Shown: in pieces, positions 18,450 through 26,470 of the stretch | Position numbering within the stretch: the stretch's first letter is position 1 | Layout of the letters: the number at the start of each line of letters is the position of its first letter | Assembly: GCF_025211055.1 (NCBI RefSeq) | Contig: NZ_JAOARO010000071.1 | Span: 1 to 48,358, forward strand | Direction of reading: 5' to 3' | Origin: Vallitalea sp. | GTDB taxonomy: Bacteria; Bacillota; Clostridia; Lachnospirales; Vallitaleaceae | DNA length: 48,358 nucleotides | Notes under the pieces: model-generated | Told to the model about the DNA's origin: nothing | Database searches by the model: none | Seen by the model: the letters and a program-made list of their open reading frames with translations, nothing else | Position numbers and translations under genes: made by a program

Positions 18450-19907
18450 ATGCTGAATCTAGATTATTTATTTAATGTATGTACTATAACCTCAATTAAA
18501 GGTATTATTCTTATTATTATAATTCTTTTACTGCAATATATATTTAAGAGAAACTTTACATCTAGATGGGTCTATACTCTATGGTCAGTGGTTATACTTC
18601 GATTACTGATACCTACTAGCCCTCTTGAAAATGTATTATCTCTGTATAATTTAGGAATAATCAAAAGATTAAGCTTTGATAAAGGTAATATTTTGTTAGG
18701 CAGACTAGGTACTTCTTATGATAGTTTTAAGTTTATCGGAGATAATATCCCTATAGACTCGTTTATCAATAGTGCTTTTTCATTAGACTGGAAACATTTG
18801 TTTGCAATTATTTGGATAATTGGTATTCTATTTTTCTTGTTAATTTTTACTTATATCAATATGAACATAATAATACTTTTCAGAAATTCTAATATATGTA
18901 CCAATGAAAATATACTAAATATTATGAACGAATGTAAATCTCAAATAAATGTAAAGAAAAATACTAAGCTATATATTTCTTCTAACTTATCTTCACCTAT
19001 GACTTATGGGATTGTATTTCCCAAAATAATTGTACCACAAGAGATAATTACTGGCTTAGACTGCATTGAGTTAAAATTCATATTTCTCCACGAACTAGTT
19101 CATATAAAAAGATATGATGTATTATTCAATATTCTAGGTATGCTAGTATGTATCTTACATTGGTTTAATCCTTTAGTATGGTACGTTTTCTTTAGAAGCA
19201 AAAAAGATTGTGAATTAGCTTGTGATGAAAGCGTATTAAAATATCTAAAAAAACATGAATATCATACTTATGGACTTACTCTGATACAGATACTGGAGCT
19301 AACTCTTGCAACAAAAATCAATAATACTATTGTAGCAAAGGCCCTTATAAACGATCGTTCTGAAGCTAATGCAAGAATACTTCAGATAAATAGTTTCAAT
19401 AAAAAAAGTAAACCTGTAATTATTTTTTCCGCAATTATAATATTATTAATCGCATTATTAGGACTTAATGATGATACATGCACAAGACCTTCAATTACTT
19501 ATCACAAACAAGATTTATATACATACTTACAAGTATCTGAACAAAATGTTTGTGTAAGTTATGGTATTCAACCTGTACATACTTTTTTATTGAAGACCAA
19601 TGATATTCCTTACTATATTGTTTATTATAACGTACTTGGAGAAAAAGTACAATTTTGGTTTGATGGTACTGTTGGAAATGGTTCATCTAGAAAAACACTG
19701 GAAATCACAACTACTGGATATAAGGATATAAAACAGGGTATGTCTGAATCCATAGCACTTGAAATAGCCCAAGTTAATAATATGGAACTGATAAATAAGG
19801 ATCTTACCAATTCATTTCATAAATATTTCTATGAAGACACAGACTGTAACGTAATGATACTCATTAACTCGAATAATGAAAAAGTTTATAGTATAACTAT
19901 ATATTAA
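18450..19907 (+). CDS. M56-family (BlaR1/MecR1-like) membrane metallopeptidase
   Basis: BlaR1-type proteins sense an extracellular signal and cleave a BlaI-type repressor through a cytoplasmic zinc protease domain. This 485-aa protein has N-terminal membrane helices (about 10-55 and 110-140). It has the HELVHIKRYD zinc motif with His214, Glu215 and His218, followed by a hydrophobic helix pair with LHWFNPLVWYV. The downstream DCELACDESVL holds the third ligand region, and a last helix near 325-340 precedes a ~150-residue extracellular tail. That tail is not a penicillin-binding sensor (no SxxK/SxN signature); it is short and PepSY/DUF-like. The ATG at 18450 is preceded by only a weak GGTG, and GTG or TTG codons lie 9-12 nt upstream. 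The repressor gene is nearby but convergent. Confidence 0.88.
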   Translation: MLNLDYLFNVCTITSIKGIILIIIILLLQYIFKRNFTSRWVYTLWSVVILRLLIPTSPLENVLSLYNLGIIKRLSFDKGNILLGRLGTSYDSFKFIGDNIPIDSFINSAFSLDWKHLFAIIWIIGILFFLLIFTYINMNIIILFRNSNICTNENILNIMNECKSQINVKKNTKLYISSNLSSPMTYGIVFPKIIVPQEIITGLDCIELKFIFLHELVHIKRYDVLFNILGMLVCILHWFNPLVWYVFFRSKKDCELACDESVLKYLKKHEYHTYGLTLIQILELTLATKINNTIVAKALINDRSEANARILQINSFNKKSKPVIIFSAIIILLIALLGLNDDTCTRPSITYHKQDLYTYLQVSEQNVCVSYGIQPVHTFLLKTNDIPYYIVYYNVLGEKVQFWFDGTVGNGSSRKTLEITTTGYKDIKQGMSESIALEIAQVNNMELINKDLTNSFHKYFYEDTDCNVMILINSNNEKVYSITIY

Positions 19908-19918
19908 GGTGGAATAAG

Positions 19919-20506
19919 ATGAGATTAAAGAAAAAGATTTTTATTATATTATTGTTTTTAAATGTGTCTGTATTATTCTACTTTTTTGTGGTAGAAGATA
20001 TATACATACAATATGATGATAATCCATTAGACCTAAGATCGGGGAATAATCTATTTAATAATATAACTCCCTTTGTAGATAATTCTTACAATGCTTTAAT
20101 AACTGAGCGTACCATATCTACTGGAATGTATACTGATGCCAATTACAAGAATTTCTATGTAACTATAAAAATTCCAAGTAGTCATCTATTGTTAAAAAAC
20201 AAAGATAACGTACATATAGAGTTTGAATCAAAACTACAAAAAACAAACGAATGGATTTCCAATAATAAATATATTATAAAAATGTATTATTATAAAGATG
20301 ATAATTCCGACAATGACCCCATTCTGTTTTATAATAAAAAATGGGTAGGTTTAGATAAAATAGTATCTACCAAACAACTGATTCCAAAAGAAGCACATGG
20401 TAATTCCATATACATTCAATACGCTTCTGATTTAGGTTCTTTTTTATTCATGAAAAATGGTAATGATATACGTTTCTTCCATAATTACTTGTCAATAATA
20501 AGTTAA
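19919..20506 (+). CDS. Membrane-anchored hypothetical protein in the M56 operon
   Basis: The 195-aa product has a single N-terminal membrane anchor (KKKIFIILLFLNVSVLFYFF, residues 4-24) and a ~170-residue extracellular domain rich in Tyr/Asn/Asp with no family I recognise. It begins 11 bp after the M56 gene, behind an AAGGTGG ribosome binding site, so the two are co-transcribed and probably function together, for example as signal receptor and protease. A lipobox is absent; the anchor is probably uncleaved. A terminator follows. Function unknown. Confidence 0.75.
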   Translation: MRLKKKIFIILLFLNVSVLFYFFVVEDIYIQYDDNPLDLRSGNNLFNNITPFVDNSYNALITERTISTGMYTDANYKNFYVTIKIPSSHLLLKNKDNVHIEFESKLQKTNEWISNNKYIIKMYYYKDDNSDNDPILFYNKKWVGLDKIVSTKQLIPKEAHGNSIYIQYASDLGSFLFMKNGNDIRFFHNYLSIIS

Positions 20507-20542
20507 TAATATTATTCTGCTTTGAATACCTTTACTGAGCCA

Positions 20543-20575
20543 AAAATAAAACTCATGAATAGAGTTTTATTTTTT
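20543..20575 (+). terminator. Bidirectional terminator between the M56 operon and the BlaI gene
   Basis: AAAATAAAACTC (20543-20554) and GAGTTTTATTTT (20562-20573) are perfect 12-bp arms with a 7-nt loop and T-rich 3' flank. The right arm overlaps the stop codon of the convergent blaI-like gene. Confidence 0.85.
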
Positions 20576-20944
20576 ATTTTCATCCTCATTGAGTAGATCT
20601 TTTAATACATCTATATCCTTCTGTGTTAGCTTATTGTTCTTAACGAAATTAGATACCAAAAGTCCTATCGAACCTTTGTATACTTTATTAATGAATTTAT
20701 TAGTTACTTCTTTGACACATTCCTCTTTAGATAATAGAGGATAGTACATATTGAATTTTTCCTTTTCTATGGCTAATACTTTTTTATCCACCAATCTTCT
20801 TATTAGAGTCCTTACTGTCTTATCACTCCAAGAAGTTTTCAGTTCTAACTTTTTGATGATGTCATACGCTCTTATCTTCTTATTATCCCATACTACCTCC
20901 ATTACTTCCCATTCGGCGTCAGAGATCCTATTGTCTGTTTTCAT
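20567..20944 (-). CDS. BlaI/MecI/CopY-family transcriptional repressor
   Basis: The 125-aa winged-helix repressor has the family opening ISDAEWEVMEVVWDNKKIRAYD, a recognition helix in TSWSDKTVRTLIRRLVDKKVL, and the C-terminal dimerisation/cleavage segment (LSKEECVKEVTNKFI). In this family, cleavage by a BlaR1-type protease lifts repression. The partner protease is the convergent M56 gene, separated only by a shared terminator. No beta-lactamase or PBP2a gene is adjacent, so the regulated target may be the M56 operon itself or a distant gene. The RBS TAAGGGATGA precedes the ATG. Confidence 0.92.
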   Translation of the reverse strand: MKTDNRISDAEWEVMEVVWDNKKIRAYDIIKKLELKTSWSDKTVRTLIRRLVDKKVLAIEKEKFNMYYPLLSKEECVKEVTNKFINKVYKGSIGLLVSNFVKNNKLTQKDIDVLKDLLNEDENKK

Positions 20945-21081
20945 TATTTATCATCCCTTATTATTTAATCTATACTAAGTTATGTTACTATTATACACTA
21001 TTTTTATATTAATAACTAATAACTTAATCATATAAGATTTTAAGCGTAATAGAAAGTAGTACTTTGGTCTTAATAAAAACA

Positions 21082-21117
21082 AAAATCATAATTAAAACAA
21101 CTTTTAATTATGATTTT
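21082..21117 (-). terminator. Intrinsic terminator of the dnaX-ybaB-recR operon
   Basis: AAAATCATAATTAAAA (21082-21097) and its exact complement (21102-21117) form a 16-bp stem with a 4-nt loop; the minus-strand continuation is T-rich. It lies 18 bp after recR. Confidence 0.88.
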
Positions 21118-21134
21118 CATATATAAGTATATTA

Positions 21135-21734
21135 TTATAATTCTATTCTTCCTTCTAATGCCCTTGATAATGTTACTTCATCAACATATTCCAAGTCTCC
21201 GCCAATAGGTACACCATTAGCAATTCTAGATACCCTTATCTGTAAGGGTTTTATTAATTTACTTAGATACATTGCAGTAGCTTCTCCTTCTACTGTTGAA
21301 TTGGTAGCAAGTATAACTTCTTTAACAGTATCAGATGATAGTCTTGTCAACAGTTCTTTTATCTTAAGGTCCGATGGTCCTATTCCAATCATAGGTGAAA
21401 TTGCTCCATGAAGTATATGATATACTCCTTTGTACTGTTTTGTTCTTTCATAGGCAGCCATATCCCTAGAATCTTCTACTACCATTATAGTATCTAAATC
21501 TCTTTTTGGACTGCTACAAATAGGACATAGCTCTGCATCTGTAATTGTACAACACTTGCTACAGTACTTAACATGTTTCTTAGCATCAACTATTGCACTT
21601 GATAATCTTTCTGCTTGTTCTACTGGCATATTAATTATATGAAAAGCTAATCTCTGAGCTGTCTTACTTCCAATACCAGGTAATCTTGATAGTTCTTCTA
21701 TTAACTTTCCTATTTGATTTCCAAAGTAGTCCAT
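21135..21734 (-). CDS. recR: Recombination mediator RecR
   Basis: RecR acts with RecO (and RecF) to load RecA on SSB-coated gaps. The 199-aa protein has the expected order: a helix-hairpin-helix ([19 protein letters not shown], residues 15-33), a zinc finger with Cys58, Cys61, Cys70 and Cys73, a TOPRIM domain starting [16 protein letters not shown], and a C-terminal Walker-like segment ending [14 protein letters not shown]. It follows ybaB by 12 bp in the classic dnaX-ybaB-recR operon of Firmicutes. The stop is followed by a strong terminator. Confidence 0.98.
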   Translation of the reverse strand: MDYFGNQIGKLIEELSRLPGIGSKTAQRLAFHIINMPVEQAERLSSAIVDAKKHVKYCSKCCTITDAELCPICSSPKRDLDTIMVVEDSRDMAAYERTKQYKGVYHILHGAISPMIGIGPSDLKIKELLTRLSSDTVKEVILATNSTVEGEATAMYLSKLIKPLQIRVSRIANGVPIGGDLEYVDEVTLSRALEGRIEL

Positions 21735-21746
21735 TATATCATCCTT

Positions 21747-22091
21747 CTAGAATAATCCTGGCATGTTTAATCCACCAGTAACTTTTGACATTTGCTGGTT
21801 AACCTTCTCATCAGCTGTACGCATAGCTTCGTTAACAGCAGCAAGAATTAGGTCTTCTAACATTTCTACGTCATCTTCATCTACTACTTCAGGGTTTATG
21901 TTTACTTTTGTAACTTCTTTTTTACCAGTTACTGTTACTGTTACTGCTCCACCGCCTGCTGAAGCCTCAAACACCTGATTATCTAGATCTTCTTGCATTT
22001 CTTGCATTTTCTTTTGCATCTTTTGTGCTTGTTTCATTAAATTGTTCATATTATTAGGCATTCCGCCTCCAAAGCCGCCTCTTTTTGCCAT
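21747..22091 (-). CDS. ybaB: YbaB/EbfC nucleoid-associated protein
   Basis: This small DNA-binding protein usually sits between dnaX and recR. The 114-aa product has a Gly/Asn-rich start ([20 protein letters not shown]), then a helix of [12 protein letters not shown] type. The beta core [21 protein letters not shown] and the conserved [17 protein letters not shown] helix complete the fold. It forms homodimers that bind DNA with little sequence preference. The RBS TAAGGAGG lies 8 nt before the ATG. It is separated from dnaX by ~250 bp, longer than usual, and that gap contains a decayed copy of the dnaX tail. Confidence 0.97.
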   Translation of the reverse strand: MAKRGGFGGGMPNNMNNLMKQAQKMQKKMQEMQEDLDNQVFEASAGGGAVTVTVTGKKEVTKVNINPEVVDEDDVEMLEDLILAAVNEAMRTADEKVNQQMSKVTGGLNMPGLF

Positions 22092-22149
22092 AGTGAAAAA
22101 TCCTCCTTAAATTAATAATTCAATAATAATTGATAATTTTTTGTTTTAT

Positions 22150-22200
22150 TTATAGAATCTTAACATCCAACTTATCTTTTGACGTCATTTCTTCATATTC
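22150..22200 (-). pseudogene. Decayed duplicate of the dnaX 3' end
   Basis: Read on the minus strand, these 51 bases align to the last 51 bases of dnaX (22391-22341) without gaps at 40 of 51 positions by my hand count, and end at the same TAA stop. The encoded ends are EYEEMTSKDKLDVKIL here and NYGEIVAKVNLDVEIL in DnaX. An in-frame stop lies two codons upstream, so only the tail survives. Looser similarity around AACATCTT at the same distance (~92-94 nt) from each stop hints at a longer original duplication. Confidence 0.6.
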
Positions 22201-22340
22201 TTGTTAATAATTTCTAACCCAATGTATATTTTACTAATAAAAACATCTTATGACAAGTACTTTTTATTAACATTATCAACATAGATAATATACTTACGTG
22301 AGGTTGTATTCCTTCATTATGTTCATCTTACTTATTGTTT

Positions 22341-23933
22341 TTATAGAATCTCAACATCCAAATTAACCTTTGCCACAATTTCTCCATAATTGTTTTCTAC
22401 CTTATTCGTCTTTTCAGTCGAAGTTCCACCACTTAACATCTTGTATTCATCTGCGTCGATAATCTTAAGATCAAATTGCTTATTACCTATATTCTGTAAC
22501 TCACAATTAACTTTACTGATAATAGCCTCTTGGGATAAGTACTCCTTACCTACATCATCTTTACAAACAATATATAAACATCCATCCATAAATATGGGCT
22601 TTGCATCGCATATTAGTGCTTTTCCAATACCACTAAAATGTTCTACAAATTTATCCCAATTATTAATAACTTTTTTAATATCTTCTGGAACCGCCTTGGA
22701 TAAAGGTTTCATCTTATGCACCTTTTTTTTCACTGGCTCATTGATATTTACTTTACTTTGTGTCTGTACAATTTGGACACCTTTTTCCAATTTTTCTTCT
22801 AGATCCTTAATACGTTCTAATAAGCCCATTGCAGAATTATCCATAGAAGGTTGACATAACTTCATAAGTTCAACTTCTAATAGAATTCTTTTCCTAGATG
22901 AATATTTAATCTTCGCTTCTAGTTCAGAGAATACTTTTATATAGTATATTAATTCATTCTCTGTAACTCTGTCTGCCTGAACCTTAATTTCCTCAATATT
23001 CTCCTTAGACATATCTAATATCTGCATACCATCTTTTACTGATTTTAGGACTAGTATATTTCTCAAGTGATTTATCAAATCCATAATGAACTGATTAATA
23101 TCTCTTCCCTGCATTATTACGGATTCTGTTAATTCCATACATTTCTTAGCATCTTTTTTGTTTATTGCATCTATCATATCAATGAAAATACTAGTATCAA
23201 CTGCTCCAAGAACTTCTAATAATTTTTCTATAGTTATTTCTTGCCCCAGATAGAAAGCTATACATTGATCTAGTATACTCAGTGCATCACGCATAGAACC
23301 ATCTGCTACTTTTGCTATATATCTAATTGCTTTTTTTTCTATATCAATATGTTCCTCATTCATATAAAAAGCAAGTGTATCAGAGATTGTCTGTATGGAT
23401 ATTCTTTTGAAATCATATCTTTGACACCTTGATAGAATTGTTGCAGGTATCTTGTGAGGTTCTGTCGTTGCAAGTATGAATATAACATGCTCTGGAGGTT
23501 CTTCTAGTGTCTTTAAAAGTGCATTAAAGGCTCCTGTTGAAAGCATATGAACCTCATCAATTATATATACCTTGTATTTACCTTGTGTAGGTGTGTATTT
23601 GACTTCTTCTCTAATCTCTCTAATATTATCTACACCATTATTAGAAGCGGCATCTATTTCAATAATATTCATACTACGATTCTCATTGATGGTTCTACAA
23701 ACCGAACATTCATTACAAGGACTTCCCTCTACAGGTGTCTCACAATTGACAGCCTTTGCGAATATTTTAGCAGTTGAAGTCTTACCAGTACCTCTTGTAC
23801 CGCAAAATAAATAGGCATGTGCTATTCTATTTGCCATTATCTGATTGCTCAATGTCTTAACTATATGTTCTTGTCCCATCACGCCCTCAAAACCTTTTGG
23901 ACGCCATTTTCTATAAAGAGCTGTATATGACAT
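22341..23933 (-). CDS. dnaX: DNA polymerase III subunits gamma/tau
   Basis: DnaX is the clamp-loader ATPase of the replicative polymerase. The 530-aa protein has Walker A GTRGTGKT (residues 45-52), a zinc module (Cys64, 73, 76, 79), Walker B DEVHML, the SRC sensor in LSRCQRYDF, and domain III up to ~370. A Lys-rich linker and a C-terminal tau-like domain follow. In the linker, codons 401-405 read GTG AAA AAA AAG GTG, an A8 run (22730-22723). A -1 slip there would reach TAA after Gly-Ala, giving a ~406-residue gamma-like product, as in E. coli and Thermus. It heads the dnaX-ybaB-recR operon. Confidence 0.97.
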   Translation of the reverse strand: MSYTALYRKWRPKGFEGVMGQEHIVKTLSNQIMANRIAHAYLFCGTRGTGKTSTAKIFAKAVNCETPVEGSPCNECSVCRTINENRSMNIIEIDAASNNGVDNIREIREEVKYTPTQGKYKVYIIDEVHMLSTGAFNALLKTLEEPPEHVIFILATTEPHKIPATILSRCQRYDFKRISIQTISDTLAFYMNEEHIDIEKKAIRYIAKVADGSMRDALSILDQCIAFYLGQEITIEKLLEVLGAVDTSIFIDMIDAINKKDAKKCMELTESVIMQGRDINQFIMDLINHLRNILVLKSVKDGMQILDMSKENIEEIKVQADRVTENELIYYIKVFSELEAKIKYSSRKRILLEVELMKLCQPSMDNSAMGLLERIKDLEEKLEKGVQIVQTQSKVNINEPVKKKVHKMKPLSKAVPEDIKKVINNWDKFVEHFSGIGKALICDAKPIFMDGCLYIVCKDDVGKEYLSQEAIISKVNCELQNIGNKQFDLKIIDADEYKMLSGGTSTEKTNKVENNYGEIVAKVNLDVEIL

Positions 23934-24107
23934 GATTACACTTCCTTCTAAACATCTAAGAGATTATTTCTCATCAAAACTTTTCTAGTCTGCACACTTA
24001 TATTAAATTATATCACAAAAAACATACTTGTTAAACATATACACAAATTTTGGATTCTCCAAACTCTTTTTCTGACTTACTTGTACTATATTTAAAAAAA
24101 CTAATTT

Positions 24108-24139
24108 AAAAAAGGCTACTAATAATTACTAGTCAGCCT
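24108..24139 (-). terminator. Terminator of the SRP RNA gene
   Basis: On the minus strand AGGCTGACTA pairs with TAGTAGCCT (one bulge) around an 8-nt loop, followed by TTTTTT. It sits ~20 bp beyond the SRP RNA 3' end. Confidence 0.85.
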
Positions 24140-24159
24140 CATAAATTCACATAATTAAA

Positions 24160-24421
24160 CCGTGCACCGCACATCGACAAATATTCATAAGCGTTACCTC
24201 TATAGTTAGCTCAAATCAGGCAACCTTACGGCACACAGGAGGTTCTACTTAGTGCTGCTTCCTTCCAGACCTGACACGGTTCATAGATTCCTGTTGCGTA
24301 AGACCCAATCATCATCGCCACTTTTAAAGGGCAGCCTTACAAAATAAATGCCTCCGATTGGCAACACCCCTGCTATAGCGGATTGCAGGTATAGGGCACC
24401 GCTAACTCCCCGGCTGCACGG
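24160..24421 (-). ncRNA. ffs: Signal recognition particle RNA, large (Alu-containing) type
   Basis: The minus strand carries the SRP domain IV apical signature GTCAGGTCTGGAAGGAAGCAG (around 24246-24270; only the core is quoted), which binds Ffh. The two ends pair: CCGTGCA at the 5' end (24421-24415) with TGCACGG at the 3' end (24166-24160). The total is ~262 nt with an Alu-type 5' domain (GCCGGGGAGTTAGCGGTG, then GGGTGTTGCC), as in Bacillus/Clostridium scRNA. A terminator follows. Position next to dnaX and tadA is the common Firmicutes arrangement. The exact 5' end is estimated from pairing. Confidence 0.95.
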
Positions 24422-24703
24422 AAACTTTATATTATTCATATTAAAATCATATGAGACTCTAATATGATAATTCACTTTTATAATATAAGTATAAGCTAAT
24501 AGGTCAATAATATACTTTATATTGTATCGAATAGTATATATGTTTTTTGCCCATATGTCAACTGGAATATTATATATTTCATCAATTTTTAATCTTATGT
24601 TTGGCTTATTACCTATCCTTGGCATCCTGCTTAAGGTTTAGTTACATATATTAACCTGATTTATCTAATAATTTATTAAGTGATTTTTATCTAGTATAAA
24701 AAA

Positions 24704-25222
24704 TTATTTGTTCTTTTCTCTTAATTTTTTAAAAAAATCTTTTAATAATTTACTACTTTCCTCTTCCAGTACTTCTCTAGTTATGTCAACTTGATGATTA
24801 AATCTTTCCTCTTCTAATAAGTTTATTATAGATCCTGCGCATCCTGCTTTTTTGTTATAAGCTGCCATTACAACTCTAGGTATTCTAGCTTGTACTATGG
24901 CTCCAGCACACATAGGACACGGCTCCAATGTGATATACATTGTACAATCATCTAGTCTCCAATCCCCCACTACTTTGGAAGCTTCATTTATAGCTAATAT
25001 CTCTGCATGAGCTAGTGTATTTTTATCTGTATTTCTTCTATTAAAAGCTTTTGCAATTATTTCATCATCTTTAACTATTACTGTACCTATAGGAACTTCA
25101 TCTATATCATATGCCTTTTTTGCTTGTTCAAGTGCTTCATTCATATATTCTATGTCTTTATTAGTTTGCACACCCTCACCTACATTTCTTCTACCTTGAA
25201 TTATTGAAACATTTTCTTGCAT
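24704..25222 (-). CDS. tadA: tRNA-specific adenosine deaminase
   Basis: TadA converts adenosine 34 of tRNA-Arg(ACG) to inosine. The 172-aa protein has the zinc-deaminase motifs HAE (His72, catalytic Glu74) in LAHAEILAINEA and PCPMC (Cys102, Cys105) in TLEPCPMCAGAI. The C-terminal SIINLLEEERFNHQ and the basic tail are typical. The ATG at 25222 has a TAAGGGAAA ribosome binding site but adds ~26 residues ahead of the usual start. Met27 (MNEALEQAKKAYDI) is where most TadA proteins begin, though no RBS is visible for it. It lies upstream of the SRP RNA on the same strand. Confidence 0.95.
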   Translation of the reverse strand: MQENVSIIQGRRNVGEGVQTNKDIEYMNEALEQAKKAYDIDEVPIGTVIVKDDEIIAKAFNRRNTDKNTLAHAEILAINEASKVVGDWRLDDCTMYITLEPCPMCAGAIVQARIPRVVMAAYNKKAGCAGSIINLLEEERFNHQVDITREVLEEESSKLLKDFFKKLREKNK

Positions 25223-25328
25223 TTTCCCTTAGATAATGCTACCATTATTATAAAATAACTGTGCGATAAAAACAATGATATACTATAACATTTTAACATA
25301 AAATAAGGTTAATTCTAAGGAGGTTATT

Positions 25329-25754
25329 ATGTCTACTTCATTCAATATGGTAAAAAAAGGTTACGACCCTAAAGAAGTACAAGAATACATACAACTATTA
25401 GAAAAAGAATTAGCAACTTACAAGAATAAGGAAGAATTTATTTCAAGAGCTCTAGTTGAGGCACAAGTTTCTGCTAAGAATGTAGTGGAACAAGCGAAAG
25501 AGCAAGCATTACAGATTGAAGAGGATGCAAAACTCAAACTTGAACACATTAAAGAAAGAATTACACAATCTAAGGATAAGATTTATCAATTTGAAGAGGA
25601 ATATGCAAATTTTACTAAAAGATTTGAAGCTTCCTTTAATAAGAATGAACTTAATAAATTACTTACAAGTTTAGATTCTATATATACATCTTTAGAAGTA
25701 AGTCAATCTTTGAATGAAGAACCTACAGAAGATGTAATTAACTCTGCAGTATAA
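25329..25754 (+). CDS. DivIVA-domain coiled-coil protein
   Basis: The 141-aa protein begins with a DivIVA-like N-domain (FNMVKKGYDPKEVQEYIQLLEKEL), where the Gly-Tyr-Asp turn is the membrane-binding motif of DivIVA/GpsB/SepIVA proteins. It continues as a long charged coiled coil (residues 30-110). It is too short for full DivIVA and lacks the oligomerisation tail seen in Bacillus. A role in cell pole or septum organisation is inferred from the family. The RBS AAGGAGG precedes the ATG. The next gene starts 23 bp downstream, so an operon is likely. Confidence 0.8.
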   Translation: MSTSFNMVKKGYDPKEVQEYIQLLEKELATYKNKEEFISRALVEAQVSAKNVVEQAKEQALQIEEDAKLKLEHIKERITQSKDKIYQFEEEYANFTKRFEASFNKNELNKLLTSLDSIYTSLEVSQSLNEEPTEDVINSAV

Positions 25755-25777
25755 TTTAAGATTAGGAGTTTATATAT

Positions 25778-26470
25778 ATGAATATAAAAGGGTTTACAAA
25801 AACAACTTTATTAGATTATCCTGGACATATTGCATCCACTATATTTACTGGTGGATGTAATTTTAATTGTCCTTATTGTCATAATGGAGATTTAGTTATC
25901 GCTCATAAGGACATGGATAATATTACTGAACAGAGTGTACTAGCTCATATAAAAAAACGCTGTGGTATAATTAACAATATATGTATAAGTGGCGGAGAAC
26001 CAACATTACAACCTGATTTGATTAGTTTCCTACGGAAAATTAAAGAATATTCCATAAAAATAAAGCTTGATACCAATGGAACCAATCCTAGTGTGATTAA
26101 ATCAGCTTACGAAAATGATTTAATAGATTACATAGCCCTTGATATAAAAAATAGTAAGAATAAATATGCTCTTACATGTGATAGAAAAATTAACATTACT
26201 GATATTGAAAAATCTGTAAATTATATAAAAACCTGTGGTATAGATTATGAATTTCGAACCACTGTTATAAAAGAATTCCATACTATAGATGATATAGTTA
26301 GTATTGGTGATTGGTTAAATGGTAGTAAAAGATTTTATATTCAACAGTATGTTGAAAGCGATAAACAAATAAAACAAGGTTTCCATGCTTACAGCCATAA
26401 AACATTAATGAATTTTAAAAATCATGTTGAACCTTATTTTGAATCAGTATCTATTCGAGGAGTTGGTTAG
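25778..26470 (+). CDS. NrdG2-type radical-SAM activating protein
   Basis: This protein resembles the TIGR02495 class of anaerobic ribonucleotide reductase activating proteins, which generate the glycyl radical in class III NrdD. The 230-aa sequence has GGCNFNCPYCHNGDL (Cys27, Cys31, Cys34), preceded by the family phrase KTTLLDYPGHIASTIF. The SAM-binding SGGEPTLQ and the C-terminal FYIQQYVESD follow. It is longer than classic NrdG (~160-170 aa). No nrdD is in the window, so the substrate enzyme must be elsewhere and could be another glycyl-radical enzyme. Its stop codon is immediately followed by the ATG of the AraC regulator, indicating translational coupling. Confidence 0.85.
   Translation: MNIKGFTKTTLLDYPGHIASTIFTGGCNFNCPYCHNGDLVIAHKDMDNITEQSVLAHIKKRCGIINNICISGGEPTLQPDLISFLRKIKEYSIKIKLDTNGTNPSVIKSAYENDLIDYIALDIKNSKNKYALTCDRKINITDIEKSVNYIKTCGIDYEFRTTVIKEFHTIDDIVSIGDWLNGSKRFYIQQYVESDKQIKQGFHAYSHKTLMNFKNHVEPYFESVSIRGVG

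Noticed and set aside
24281..24625. A 114-codon minus-strand open frame
   Set aside because: It overlaps the 5' half of the SRP RNA gene, has no RBS and no family; the RNA explains the sequence.
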